Part shown: positions 24,172 through 34,200 of the stretch, in pieces
How the letters are laid out: every line of letters begins with the position of its first letter
How positions within the stretch are numbered: position 1 is the first letter of the stretch
NCBI GenBank assembly: GCA_020635915.1
Contig: JACJYU010000001.1
Location: 744,001-808,000, forward strand
From: Flammeovirgaceae bacterium
Lineage (GTDB): Bacteria > Bacteroidota > Bacteroidia > Cytophagales > Cyclobacteriaceae
DNA length: 64,000 nucleotides
Reading direction: 5' to 3'
Program-made: the position numbers and the translations under genes
Notes under the pieces: generated by a model
Databases searched by the model: none
Told to the model about the DNA's origin: nothing
Seen by the model: the letters and a program-made list of their open reading frames with translations, nothing else

Positions 24172-24582
24172 CTATCGGCCCTTGATCCTGTACATAAATT
24201 TCAGGCCTGACCACACCTCGTCTATGGCACATACTTTTACGTCAACAAGGCCATTGGCAAGGCCGTAGTTGCGGATGAGGTTCTCGTCCAGGTCCGAGGC
24301 TACTTTCGAGGATTTTTTGGGCCACGACACCCAAAACATGCCGTCTTTTTTTAACGCGCCCTTTAGTTTCAAAAATTCCTTCTCAAATTTCTTCCTCTCC
24401 TTTACAAAGAGATGGATAAAATCCGCGCTTTCCCTTTTCGCCCTGCTTATTGTCTTTATCCCTTCGGGCAACGGGCTTACCCATTCCCAATAGCCATCAG
24501 GCGCGGCCATTACCCTAATGGCCAGGCCCGGCCTAAGGCCAAGTTTTTTCGTCAAAGGCGTTCCAGAATATCCGGCCGGCAT
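24172..24582 (-). CDS. DUF3052 family protein
   Basis: A 136-aa soluble protein. The start AGYSGTPLTKKLGLRPG and the later segment DGMFWVSWPKKSSKVASDLDENLIR are typical of DUF3052, a family of uncharacterised small cytosolic proteins found in many bacteria; the ending LVDVKVCAIDEVWSGLKFMYRI also fits. Role unknown. It is convergent with the anti-sigma gene, with one base between stop codons. Confidence 0.85.
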   Translation of the reverse strand: MPAGYSGTPLTKKLGLRPGLAIRVMAAPDGYWEWVSPLPEGIKTISRAKRESADFIHLFVKERKKFEKEFLKLKGALKKDGMFWVSWPKKSSKVASDLDENLIRNYGLANGLVDVKVCAIDEVWSGLKFMYRIKGR

Positions 24583-24602
24583 GTGGCTGCGTCTTTAAAA
24601 TC

Positions 24603-24632
24603 AAAAGGCCCCTCGAGGTCAAGGGGCCTTTT
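24603..24632 (-). terminator. Bidirectional intrinsic terminator
   Basis: AAAAGGCCCCT (24603-24613) and AGGGGCCTTTT (24622-24632) form an 11-bp stem with an 8-nt loop. With A and T at its ends it can serve both strands; the minus-strand lipoprotein gene ends 18 bp upstream of it and is the obvious user. Confidence 0.8.
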
Positions 24633-24649
24633 GCCTGTTTCAGGAAAAA

Positions 24650-25216
24650 TCAGTTGTTGCCCATCTTGGCCATTTCCTTTTCGAAGGTATCTTTAAACTT
24701 CTCGTAGTCGTAATCGATCTTCAGCATCTCATCCTTGGATATCCTCTCGTTGTATTTGGATACCAGTTCGTCAGCAGAAAGCTCTATGGCCACATAGGTT
24801 TTGTAAGTGCCATTTTCCGTTTTCACCAACTTTTCGCAAAGTGTGCGCACGCCAGTAATGGTCTGGTCCACTACCTCCCTGTTCAGGCTTTCAAACCTTT
24901 CTTCCACCTGCTCTTTGTTGTTCATTTCACGTGAGTTCACGTAGTTGTCGGTAACGGTCTTCACGGTAGTCTGGATGCTTTGTGCCAGCTCGTTCCTGGC
25001 ATTGGTCAGGGCCTTTTTCTTGGAAGTCACCTGGTCCTGGCTTTCGCCTATGGAGTTGGCCCTGAAGTATTTGCTGTTGGTGAAGTAATCTGGCCCAGAG
25101 CAAGGCACAATGATTTCCTGTTCCCCCTGCGGAAGTTTCTCCTTTCCTTTACAGCCGGCAACCAACACGGCCGCCACCGCCACGAGGGCAAATGATAATT
25201 GGGTTAAATTTTTCAT
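24650..25216 (-). CDS. LPP20-like lipoprotein
   Basis: A 188-aa lipoprotein: leader MKNLTQLSFALVAVAAVLVAGC with a good lipobox. The mature part has YFRANSIGESQDQVTSKKKALTNARNELAQSI, which matches the LPP20 pattern (short motif xxxGxxxxAxxxAxxxArxxLaxxi), and VDQTITGVRTLCEKLVKTENGTYKTYVAIELS, the second half of that fold. The ATG at 25216 is chosen; a codon at 25228 would only add four residues. It lies 80 bp after the related, larger gene at 25297-26676 on the same strand, so the two are probably cotranscribed. Function unknown, envelope-associated. Confidence 0.75.
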   Translation of the reverse strand: MKNLTQLSFALVAVAAVLVAGCKGKEKLPQGEQEIIVPCSGPDYFTNSKYFRANSIGESQDQVTSKKKALTNARNELAQSIQTTVKTVTDNYVNSREMNNKEQVEERFESLNREVVDQTITGVRTLCEKLVKTENGTYKTYVAIELSADELVSKYNERISKDEMLKIDYDYEKFKDTFEKEMAKMGNN

Positions 25217-25296
25217 ATTTAGTATCATGTTTGGTTTCGCAATTTAGTCAATGCAATTATAAGGCCAACCGCCCATTTTGGGTTTTTTAGGCCTTT

Positions 25297-26676
25297 CTAT
25301 TGCAAAATGGCATTCAATAATTCCGGCAATTTTTCACTGTCCAGTACCTCCAGCGACTTGTTGTACGCCTCCTGGCTCGACCGCTCATAGTCGAGGCTAT
25401 ACCCCTTTATCCTGTCGAGCGTGGTGGCATAAATCTCCTTGTTGGAAGGCAGCTCCACCACCTTGATCACCGCGGTCACATAGGTAATGTATATACTCCC
25501 TGACACCGCGCCTTTTTCCGAATTGGCGTTGACATCCACCCACAGTTCCGCCTTGCCCCTGTTATCGGTAAACTCAAAACCTGAACGGGTCAGGAAGTTT
25601 TTGACTTTATTGGTGATCTGCTCATTGGCCTTGTCCACGCCTAAAGTTTTTTCGTCTGAGGTGATGTAGACAAGGGGCCGCTGGACTTTTAACAGGATAT
25701 CCACCCTGGGCGTGACGATGCGTTCGGCCACCAGGGAATAAATAGGGGAAGCGTTGGCCCCGGCAAAATTCAGCAAGTCAACTTTCACCCCCACCGTTTG
25801 CTCCAGGTCTTTTGAGCTGATTTTGGAAATAAGGATTTTGCTTTGCCCGGAGGCATCGGTCTTATATTCCGGAAAAACATCGCCTGCCCCTTTTTCAAAG
25901 GAGGCCTTGAGCGGAAGGCCCGTAACGGGCTTTGTCGACCCTTTATAAACGGCCGTTACCAACACTGTTTCCGTGCCTGATGCCACCCTGCGGTTGAGCA
26001 TTATCCCGGGAGGGTTGGCCATCAGCTGAATACGGTCGAGCAGGTGTTGGATGGAGGCATAAATCTCATTGGTCAATAGGATTTCCTTCCCTTCAAACTC
26101 CAGGCGGATGGGGTCCCCCAGGTACTTTTCGATGGCATCAAAGCCTTTAAAATAAAAACCCAATGCCTGTACGTCATCCCCGGCCCGCTCTGACTGCTTT
26201 GCCTTGGTAAAAAAATCCAGGGCCAGGGTGACCGCATTTCGTTTTTGTTCATCTTTGATTTCCTTGTAGCGCTGCTTTGACAACCGGTAATACACCCAAT
26301 AGTTCTGGGCGTCCTCCCAGGTGTCCACCTGCTCATATTCCTGCAACTCGTCCGAGGCGGTGGTTTTAATGATTTGCTCATACCTTTCCTGGAATTCCTT
26401 GTTGGCATCAATCTGGCTGAGCACGGAGGTGGAAGACACGGTCACTTTGATTTCGGAAATCAGGTCTTCCAGGGCACTGTTTTTGGCTGATTGGATATAG
26501 TTGTTTGTACCGTCTTTTACGCTATGGCCAATACCGATGTAATAGCGGTCCTGCATGGGTTTTGCACCCAGCCAATCGGGACGGGGGTTTTCCAAATCCG
26601 TTTTCAGGCTTTTATTGGTCAGGGCCGGGCTGCAGCCGATGCAAAAAACAAGGAAAAAATAAAACCGATTCACCAA
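25297..26676 (-). CDS. Large LPP20 family lipoprotein
   Basis: A 459-aa lipoprotein with leader MVNRFYFFLVFCIGCSP. The first 150 residues carry an LPP20 domain: PDWLGAKPMQDRYYIGIGHS, SAKNSALEDLISEIKVTVSS, and WVYYRLSKQRYKEIK. The rest is a helical stretch (residues about 160-215) and beta-rich domains, ending in a second region with ANEQITNKVKNFLTRSGFEF and LWVDVNANSEKG...SIYITYVTAVIKVVEL that resembles the same fold. Such proteins are often adjacent to sigma-factor or envelope genes in Bacteroidota. Exact role is unknown. It is the first gene of a two-gene unit with the 24650 gene. Confidence 0.75.
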   Translation of the reverse strand: MVNRFYFFLVFCIGCSPALTNKSLKTDLENPRPDWLGAKPMQDRYYIGIGHSVKDGTNNYIQSAKNSALEDLISEIKVTVSSTSVLSQIDANKEFQERYEQIIKTTASDELQEYEQVDTWEDAQNYWVYYRLSKQRYKEIKDEQKRNAVTLALDFFTKAKQSERAGDDVQALGFYFKGFDAIEKYLGDPIRLEFEGKEILLTNEIYASIQHLLDRIQLMANPPGIMLNRRVASGTETVLVTAVYKGSTKPVTGLPLKASFEKGAGDVFPEYKTDASGQSKILISKISSKDLEQTVGVKVDLLNFAGANASPIYSLVAERIVTPRVDILLKVQRPLVYITSDEKTLGVDKANEQITNKVKNFLTRSGFEFTDNRGKAELWVDVNANSEKGAVSGSIYITYVTAVIKVVELPSNKEIYATTLDRIKGYSLDYERSSQEAYNKSLEVLDSEKLPELLNAILQ

Positions 26677-26806
26677 ACTATAGGGTTAATATTCCAGTTA
26701 TACCACATTCGTGCCAAAAAGGCCAGGCCGTTCAAAACAAATCCAACTTGTAAATACGGAAGGATGTGTCAAGATCGCTTAAAAAATTGTAAATTCAACA
26801 TTGGAA

Positions 26807-27325
26807 ATGAATAAGGGTGTTATGAAAAATTGGATTGGGGCTTTTGCGTTGTTTTTGGCATTTTTTGGCTGCCAGGAAAGCCAGTCGGTAACGGATTTTA
26901 CCGGAAACGAGGTGACTTATGCGCTTCAACAAACCTCCTCGCGTCCGGTGAGCGGCACCGTCACTTTTAAAGAAAAGCGGGACGGGTCCCCGGTTGTCCT
27001 GGTTGATTTGCAGGGAACTGACGGGGACGTTAAACTCCCCGTCCATTTGCACATGGGCGATATTTCTGCCCCGGATGCGGAAATTGCCGCCTTGCTGAAC
27101 CCTGTGACAGGTACCACGGGCAGGAGCGAAACCCACCTCGTGCAACTCGCTGACGAGACTACAATCACCTATACCGACCTGATCAAACTGGAGGCCTCCA
27201 TTAAAATCCATTTATCGGACATAGGCCCCGAAAGGGACATCATCCTGGCCGGGGGGAATATTGGCGCATTTGCCACCAAAGCCAACAACGGCCGGGTAGG
27301 GGTGGGCGTATGCAAAAGTGAATAA
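26807..27325 (+). CDS. CHRD-like secreted lipoprotein
   Basis: A 172-aa protein with lipoprotein leader (MNKGVMKNWIGAFALFLAFFGC). The mature part is beta-rich: GTVTFKEKRDGSPVVLVDLQG followed by VHLHMGDIS and a terminal EASIKIHLSDIGPERDIILAGGNIG. The VHLHxG element and the closing segment resemble the CHRD fold, though the match is weak. Start chosen at the ATG at 26807; ATG at 26822 also gives a leader, and a TTG at 26801 is unlikely. It is convergent with sdhB. Function not known. Confidence 0.55.
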   Translation: MNKGVMKNWIGAFALFLAFFGCQESQSVTDFTGNEVTYALQQTSSRPVSGTVTFKEKRDGSPVVLVDLQGTDGDVKLPVHLHMGDISAPDAEIAALLNPVTGTTGRSETHLVQLADETTITYTDLIKLEASIKIHLSDIGPERDIILAGGNIGAFATKANNGRVGVGVCKSE

Positions 27326-27356
27326 CCTGCTTGTTGCCCCAGGGGGCCAACATTAG

Positions 27357-28106
27357 TCAGACGTTGGTCGAACCCAGCTTGGCCTTGAAGTACTCCCGGT
27401 TGAGCCTGGCAATATTGGTGATCTTGATGTCTTTTGGGCATTCAGCTTCGCAGGCCTTGGTATTGGTGCAACTGCCAAACCCTTCCTTGTCCATTTGATT
27501 TACCATTTTTTCGACCCGGGTTTTCCGTTCCACCTGCCCTTGTGGCAATAGGGCAAACTGGGAAATCTTGGCCCCCAAAAACAGGGCTGCCGAAGAATTC
27601 TTGCAAGCGGCCACGCAGGCACCACAACCAATGCAGGTGGCCGAATCAAAAGCTTCGTCCGCAATCCTTTTTGGGATGAGTATCTCGTTGGCATCGGGAA
27701 CCCCGCCTGTGTTGACGGACACGTAGCCCCCGGCTTGTTGAATCCTATCAAATGCCGAGCGGTCAACCACCAGGTCTTTGATTACCGGAAAAGGGTTTGC
27801 CCGCCAGGGCTCTACCGTTATCAATTCACCATCTTTGAACGACCTCATGTGAAGTTGACAGGTGGTGGTCTGTAGGGGCCCGTGCGGGCGCCCATTGATA
27901 TAAAGGCTGCACATGCCACAAATACCTTCACGGCAATCGTGGTCGAAGGCGATGGGCTCCTCCCCCTTTTTTACCAGGCTTTCGTTCAGGACATCAATCA
28001 TTTCCAGAAAAGACATATCCTCCGACACGTCATCAACGGGGTAAGCCTTAAACGCCCCTTTAGATTCGCTGTCTTTTTGTCTCCAGACTTTTAACGTGAT
28101 CTTCAT
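27357..28106 (-). CDS. sdhB: Succinate dehydrogenase / fumarate reductase iron-sulfur subunit
   Basis: A 249-aa subunit carrying three Fe-S clusters. The 2Fe-2S ferredoxin domain has CREGICGMCS and a distal Cys in TTTC; the C-terminal domain has CIGCGACVAAC for 4Fe-4S and CTNTKACEAECP for the 3Fe-4S/4Fe-4S pair. It passes electrons from SdhA FADH2 to the membrane quinone site. Three bases separate it from sdhA, upstream on the same strand, so translation is likely linked. Length and motifs are those of the menaquinone-linked Bacteroidota enzyme. Distal gene of the sdhCAB operon. Confidence 0.96.
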   Translation of the reverse strand: MKITLKVWRQKDSESKGAFKAYPVDDVSEDMSFLEMIDVLNESLVKKGEEPIAFDHDCREGICGMCSLYINGRPHGPLQTTTCQLHMRSFKDGELITVEPWRANPFPVIKDLVVDRSAFDRIQQAGGYVSVNTGGVPDANEILIPKRIADEAFDSATCIGCGACVAACKNSSAALFLGAKISQFALLPQGQVERKTRVEKMVNQMDKEGFGSCTNTKACEAECPKDIKITNIARLNREYFKAKLGSTNV

Positions 28107-28109
28107 AAT

Positions 28110-30029
28110 TTATTTGTAGCTACGCTGTGTAAGTTTTACATTTTCAAATTTCAATTCTTCCTTGTGGAGCACCTCTGGCTGGCCATCGCCTTTGTATTCC
28201 CAGGCGGCCACATAGGAGAATTCATCGTCCTTTCTCTTGGCCTCCCCTTCGGGCGTTTGGGACTCCTCACGGAAATGGCCCCCGCACGACTCCGAGCGGT
28301 GCAGTGCATCGTCCACCATCAGTTCGCTCAGTTCCATGAAATCGGCCACCCGGCCGGCTTTCTCCAACTCCTGGTTGAGTTCCCCAGCACCCCCTACGAC
28401 TTTCACATTTTCCCAAAATTCTTTCCTCAGTTCCTGAATCTTCTTTTTCCCTTCCTTCAGCCCTTCTTCGGTGCGGGCCATCCCGCAATGCTCCCACATG
28501 GTCAGCCCCAGTTCCCGGTGAAATTGATCAACAGTTTTGTTTCCTTTGATGCTTAGCAGTTTTTCCACTTTGTTGTTCACGCTTTCCATGGCCTCCTTAA
28601 ATTCCGGCCTGTCCGTGCTTACCATTTCGTACGGCATGCCGGCCAGGTAGTCACCAATGGTATAGGGAACCACAAAATACCCATCGGCCAACCCTTGCAT
28701 AAGGGCGCTGGCCCCCAACCGGTTGGCACCATGGTCGGAAAAATTCACCTCGCCCAAAGCATACAACCCTGGCACGCTGGTCATCAGGTTATAATCCACC
28801 CAGAGGCCGCCCATGGTGTAGTGAACGGCAGGATAAATCATCATCGGCATCTCATAGGGATTGTCCCCGGTGATCTGCTGGTACATGTCGAAGAGGTTAC
28901 CGTACTTCTCTTCAATGCCCTTTTTCCCTACCCGTTTGATGGCATCAGCAAAATCGAGGAACACGGCCAGCCCGGAGCCCACGCCCCTGCCTTCATCGCA
29001 CACGTCTTTGGCATTGCGCGATGCCACATCCCGCGGAACGAGGTTGCCAAAAGCGGGGTATTTCCGTTCCAGGTAGTAATCCCGCTCTTCTTTGGGGATG
29101 TTCACTGCATCTTTTGCCTTGAGCCCGGGCATGGCCTTCTTGGGCACCCACACCCTGCCATCGTTCCTCAACGATTCTGACATGAGCGTCAACTTCGATT
29201 GATGGTCCCCCGACACGGGTATACAAGTGGGGTGTATCTGCGTGTAACAAGGATTGCCAAACAAGGCACCCTTCTTATGGGCCCGCCACGCAGCGGTGGC
29301 ATTGGATCCCTTGGCATTGGTGGACAGGAAGAAAACATTGCCGTAGCCACCGGTGCACAATACCACGGCATGGGCACTGTGCGATTCAATTTTCCCGGTG
29401 ATTAAGTTCCTGGTGACAATACCGCGCGCCTTGCCGTCCACCATCACGAGGTCAAGCATTTCCGTGCGCGGATGCATTTCTATCTTTCCGTTTGCTATTT
29501 GCCTGTTCAGGGCGCTGTAGGCACCCAGCAAGAGTTGTTGCCCGGTTTGGCCCCTGGCATAAAAAGTCCTGGATACCTGGGCGCCCCCAAAGGAGCGGTT
29601 GTCAAGCAGCCCACCGTACTCCCGTGCAAAGGGCACGCCCTGCGCCACGCACTGGTCTATTATGTTCACGCTCACCTCGGCCAGTCGGTACACGTTGCCT
29701 TCCCGGGAGCGGTAATCCCCGCCCTTTACCGTATCGTAAAAGAGCCTGTACACACTGTCGCCATCGTTTTGATAATTCTTGGCGGCATTGATCCCGCCCT
29801 GGGCGGCAATGCTGTGGGCCCTGCGTGGGCTGTCCTGAAAGCAAAAAGCCTTGATGTTGTAACCGAGCTCTGCCAGGGAGGCGGCAGCAGAGGCCCCTGC
29901 CAAGCCTGTGCCCACTACGATTATTGTATATTTCCTTTTGTTGGCCGGGTTGACCAGCTTGAGGTTAAATTTATGTTTGGTCCATTTCTCCGCTATTGGG
30001 CCTTCAGGAATCTTGGAATCTAGCGTCAT
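28110..30029 (-). CDS. sdhA: Succinate dehydrogenase / fumarate reductase flavoprotein subunit
   Basis: A 639-aa FAD-carrying catalytic subunit. The N-terminal dinucleotide motif is VVGTGLAGASAA, the covalent FAD site is the His in RRAHSIAAQGGINAA, and the active-site region includes IHPTCIPVSGDHQSKLTLMSESLRNDGR, with TMGGLWVDYN and the late GANRLGASALMQG. The length and the short N-terminal extension are typical of the three-subunit menaquinone type (B. subtilis/Bacteroidota form), distinct from the proteobacterial four-subunit enzyme. It oxidises succinate to fumarate, or the reverse, in the TCA cycle. Middle gene of the operon; 18 bp after sdhC. Confidence 0.96.
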   Translation of the reverse strand: MTLDSKIPEGPIAEKWTKHKFNLKLVNPANKRKYTIIVVGTGLAGASAAASLAELGYNIKAFCFQDSPRRAHSIAAQGGINAAKNYQNDGDSVYRLFYDTVKGGDYRSREGNVYRLAEVSVNIIDQCVAQGVPFAREYGGLLDNRSFGGAQVSRTFYARGQTGQQLLLGAYSALNRQIANGKIEMHPRTEMLDLVMVDGKARGIVTRNLITGKIESHSAHAVVLCTGGYGNVFFLSTNAKGSNATAAWRAHKKGALFGNPCYTQIHPTCIPVSGDHQSKLTLMSESLRNDGRVWVPKKAMPGLKAKDAVNIPKEERDYYLERKYPAFGNLVPRDVASRNAKDVCDEGRGVGSGLAVFLDFADAIKRVGKKGIEEKYGNLFDMYQQITGDNPYEMPMMIYPAVHYTMGGLWVDYNLMTSVPGLYALGEVNFSDHGANRLGASALMQGLADGYFVVPYTIGDYLAGMPYEMVSTDRPEFKEAMESVNNKVEKLLSIKGNKTVDQFHRELGLTMWEHCGMARTEEGLKEGKKKIQELRKEFWENVKVVGGAGELNQELEKAGRVADFMELSELMVDDALHRSESCGGHFREESQTPEGEAKRKDDEFSYVAAWEYKGDGQPEVLHKEELKFENVKLTQRSYK

Positions 30030-30047
30030 AATACTGGATAGCTATAA

Positions 30048-30719
30048 TTATTTTAAAAACATCATTATCGGAATGAGCGCAAAAAGGGCTGGGACAATTA
30101 TCGCAAACGCCCTTCCTACAAAACTTATTACCGGATTGTACTTCACATGGTTGAGGCCCAACGTCTGAAAGGCGGTGGCAAACCCATGCCAGAGGTGAAA
30201 GGCAAGGCCAAACATGCACACCACGTATAGCCCCGAGTACCAGGTCTTTGCAAACCAATAGGACACCAACGCATACGCATCGCTCATTTCCTTCCCGTCT
30301 ATGGTAATCATGGGGGTGGTGCCCCAATGCAGCACGGCATAAAAGTGGCGAAGGTGGATGACCAGGAATATCAATATGATGGTGCCCAGTATGCCCATGT
30401 TCCGGGAGGTCCAATGGGAAGATTTGTTTGTGATCGCATATCCCTGGCTTCTGGTGGCCCTGTTTTTCCTGCTGATCAATATCGCCCATATAATGTGCAT
30501 AAAAATCAACGCGAAGTTGATCTTGGAAATCGTTTGAATGAGCGGGTTGTGGCCCATAAACTCCGTATAGACATTAAACGACTGGCCCCCATCGTTTTTC
30601 AACAACTGAAGGTTGCCAATAAGGTGGACCACTAAAAACGTAATTAAGAAGAGGCCCGTTAAGGCCATGATCAATTTTCTTCCAAGCGTGCTTGAGAAGA
30701 GGTCTGTAAACCATTTCAT
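30048..30719 (-). CDS. sdhC: Succinate dehydrogenase cytochrome b subunit
   Basis: A 223-aa membrane subunit, first gene of sdhCAB. About five transmembrane segments are visible (starting at KLIMALTGLFLITFLVVHLIGN, then INFALIFMHIIWAIL, NMGILGTIILIFLVIHL, YSGLYVVCMFGLAFHL and FAIIVPALFALIPIMMF). His residues for two b hemes lie in HLIGNL, FMHIIW, VIHLRHF and AFHLWHG. This single fused anchor is the cytochrome b558 type that reduces menaquinone. The upstream 300 bp contain no recognised gene. Confidence 0.94.
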   Translation of the reverse strand: MKWFTDLFSSTLGRKLIMALTGLFLITFLVVHLIGNLQLLKNDGGQSFNVYTEFMGHNPLIQTISKINFALIFMHIIWAILISRKNRATRSQGYAITNKSSHWTSRNMGILGTIILIFLVIHLRHFYAVLHWGTTPMITIDGKEMSDAYALVSYWFAKTWYSGLYVVCMFGLAFHLWHGFATAFQTLGLNHVKYNPVISFVGRAFAIIVPALFALIPIMMFLK

Positions 30720-31235
30720 CCGATATTGTTTTTGTCTTTGGCCTGAATGCCCCCACCCTTGAATGTGCCGTTATTATAGGATGCACAAGATTGTAAACAA
30801 ACCGTTCAGGGGTGGTGTGCTATCCCGAACAGGTCAAAAATACTTCCGAATGGTGTAACAAACAATTTGAGGATGGAATTTTAAGGTATTGGCCATTATC
30901 CCCCCACCTGCAGGCAGGGCATAGGTCACAGGACCTGAAACAACAAAAAGACCAGGGATATTACCCCCAACATAATAAGCAGGAACCATTGCTCTTTCAC
31001 AAATTCCTTAAATGATTTAAACCCTTTCATGGTGTTGTTTTTTTTAATAACACCCAAGTTTGCCCAAACCCTATTCCAACACTAATTCCGGCCAAATTGG
31101 GCCATCCTCAAGGGTTTTATGTCCTACAATCAAGAATTTTTTCTCATTTTGGGAATTTCAAGGGTAAGCCATACCGGGTTGCCAACCCTGCCCTTTACGC
31201 GTAATTTTACATTTTACAACCACTAACGGCTATCC
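30720..31235. other. 516-bp intergenic region between sdhC and dnaE
   Basis: This gap holds the divergent start regions of sdhC (minus) and dnaE (plus). No TAnnTTTG element was located with confidence for either gene. The only candidate coding element seen is the 34-codon minus-strand membrane peptide at 30926-31030; the remainder shows nothing recognisable. Confidence 0.6.
30926..31030 (-). CDS. Candidate 34-aa single-pass membrane peptide
   Basis: A minus-strand ATG reading frame encodes a 34-residue peptide with a charged, amphipathic N-terminus (MKGFKSFKEFVKEQ) and one hydrophobic segment (WFLLIMLGVISLVFLLFQVL) ending at the stop. This order, a basic leader followed by one transmembrane helix, is that of many small bacterial membrane proteins. 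No Shine-Dalgarno is visible, which is normal in Bacteroidota. Nothing else supports expression, so it is a candidate only. Confidence 0.35.
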   Translation of the reverse strand: MKGFKSFKEFVKEQWFLLIMLGVISLVFLLFQVL

Positions 31236-34200
31236 ATGTATTTGATCTTCGATACGGAAACCACCGGTATCCCGCACAACAAGACCGCGCCCCTCACCGA
31301 CCTCGACAACTGGCCCCGGCTGGTGCAGCTCGCCTGGCAACTGCACGACCACCAGGGCAAATTACTTTCCCAACATAGCTACATCATCCAACCAGACGGG
31401 TTCGATATTCCGTTCAAGGCCGAACAAATCCATGGTATCAGCACCCAAAGGGCACAAGAGGAAGGGGAAAAGTTGTCCGAAGTGATGGCTGCCTTTATCA
31501 AAGACCTCGACAACACCAAGCTCCTGATCGGGCACAATATCGAATTCGACATCAACATCATTGGTGCCGAATACATCAGGCTGTCATTAAAGCCGGATTT
31601 TTTCCTTGGCCTGGAGCGGCTTGACACCGGCATTGCCTCCACGGAATATTGCCAGCTGAAAGGTGGCATAGGGGGCAAGCTGAAGATGCCACGACTTAAC
31701 GAACTCCATCAAAAGCTGTTTGGGAAAGACATTGAAGACGCCCACGATGCCGCCTATGACGTTGACGCCACTGCACGGTCCTTCTTCGGGCTCGTTGGCG
31801 AAGGGGTGATCGCCCCGATTGACGGCACGCCCATCGCGGACATCCACTATGAGGAACCCAGCCTGGACGCGGGAAACTCCACCAAGCGGGAAAAAAGGGA
31901 AGATGTAGGGTATACCGCCCATGTGGCCCCCGAGGACCTTATTGATTTGCCCTTCAGCCACCTGCACACACACTCGCAATTTTCAGTGCTACAGGCCACC
32001 CCTTCGGTAAATGCCATCATCGCCAAGGCCAAAGGGGAACAACAACCGGCCGTGGCCCTCACCGACCTGGGCAACATGTACGGTGCTTTCAAATTTGTGA
32101 CGGAAGCTTTAAAACATGAAATAAAACCAATAGTAGGCTGCGAGTTTTTTGTGGCGGAGGAAAGAAAGAAACTGAAGTTTACCAAGGACAACCCCGACAA
32201 GCGGTACCACCAGGTGCTGTTTGCCAAAAACAAAAAAGGATACCTCAACTTGGCACGCCTCAGTTCCCTGGGGTTTACGGAAGGGCTATATGGGATTTAC
32301 CCACGCATTGACAAAGCGCTCATAGAAACACACAAGGAAGGGCTGATCGCCTCTACCGGGGGGCTGCTCAGTGAAGTGCCCCATTTGATCTTACATGTAG
32401 GCGAAAGGCAGGCCGAGGAGGCTTTCCAGTGGTGGCACCAATTGTTCAAAGATGATTTTTATGTGGAGTTGAACCGGCATGGCATCCCTGAAGAAGACCG
32501 TGTGAACGAAACACTTTTGCGGTTTTGCAAAAAGCACAAGGTAAAGTACTATGCCGCCAACGAGTGCTATTACCTGCAAAAGGAAGAATCCAATGCGCAC
32601 GATGTACTGCTGTGCATCAAAGAAGGGGAATTTAAATCCACGCCTATCGGGTCAGGTCGTGGCTACCGGTATGGTTTGCCCAATGACGAATTCTATTTCA
32701 AGTCACAGCAGGAGATGAAATCCCTCTTTCACGACCTGCCGGAAGCAATCGTAACCATCAACGAAATCGTAAACAAGGTGGAAGCATACGACTTGCGGCA
32801 AGACGTGCTGCTTCCCAAGTATGTCATCCCCCCTGAATTTGGATCGGAAGACGACTACCTGAGGCACCTTACCTATGAGGGGGCAAAAAAAAGGTATGTG
32901 GAAGTGACCCCGGCCATCACAGAGCGGCTCGATTTTGAACTGGAGACCATTAAAAAGACCGGTTACCCCGGGTATTTTTTGATTGTGCAGGACTTTACCA
33001 ACAAGGCCAGGGAGATGGGCGTATCCGTGGGGCCCGGCAGGGGGTCTGCGGCAGGCTCGGCAGTGGCCTATTGCATTGGCATTACCAACGTGGACCCGAT
33101 TGCCTACGATTTGCTTTTTGAGCGCTTCCTTAACCCCGACAGGATTTCACTGCCCGATATCGATATCGACTTTGACGATGAAGGGCGTGACAAAGTCCTG
33201 CAATACGTGATCGATAAATACGGCAAAAACCAGGTGGCCCAAATCATTACCTATGGCACCATGGCAGCGAAATCATCCATCCGGGACTGTGCCCGGGTAA
33301 TGGAACTGCCGCTACCGGATGCCAACAACCTGGCCAAGCTGGTGCCGGAAAGGCCGGGCACCACACTGGAAAAAGCCTTTGAGGAGGTAAAGGAACTCAA
33401 CGACATAAAGAAGGGAATGGACCTGAGGGCCCAGGTGTTGAAACAGGCCATCGTTTTGGAGGGGTCGTTGCGCAACACCGGCACGCACGCCTGTGGGGTG
33501 ATCATCACGCCAGGCGAGCTTACCTCCCTGGTCCCGGTGGCCACTGCCCGCGACTCGGAAATGCTGGTGACACAATTTGACAACAGCGTGGTGGAGAGCG
33601 CAGGCATGCTGAAGATGGACTTCCTCGGCCTGACCACGCTCAGCATCATCAGGACGGCCATAAAAAACATAAAGAAACGCCACGGGGTGGGCATTGACAT
33701 TGATGCCATTCCACTCGATGACAAAAAAACCTTCGGGCTCTACCAACGGGGCGAAACGACCGGTACGTTCCAGTTTGAGTCGGAGGGCATGCAAAGCTAC
33801 CTGAAGGCGCTAAAGCCCGACAAGCTGGCAGACCTTATTGCCATGAACGCCCTCTACAGGCCCGGCCCGATGGAATATATTCCCAACTTCATTGCCAGGA
33901 AGCGCGGCAAGGAACCCATCAAATACGACCTCCCCATCATGGAGGAATTTTTGGAGGACACCTACGGCATCACCGTTTACCAGGAGCAGGTGATGCTGCT
34001 TTCCCAAAAGCTTGCCAATTTTTCCAAAGGCGATGCGGACGTGCTTCGCAAAGCGATGGGAAAAAAACAAAAGGAGGTGCTGGACAAAATGAAGGACAAG
34101 TTCATCGCGGGGTGCAAAGGCAACGGGCATGATGAACGGGTGGCGGAAAAAATTTGGAAGGACTGGGAGGCCTTTGCCCAATACGCCTTCAACAAGTCCC

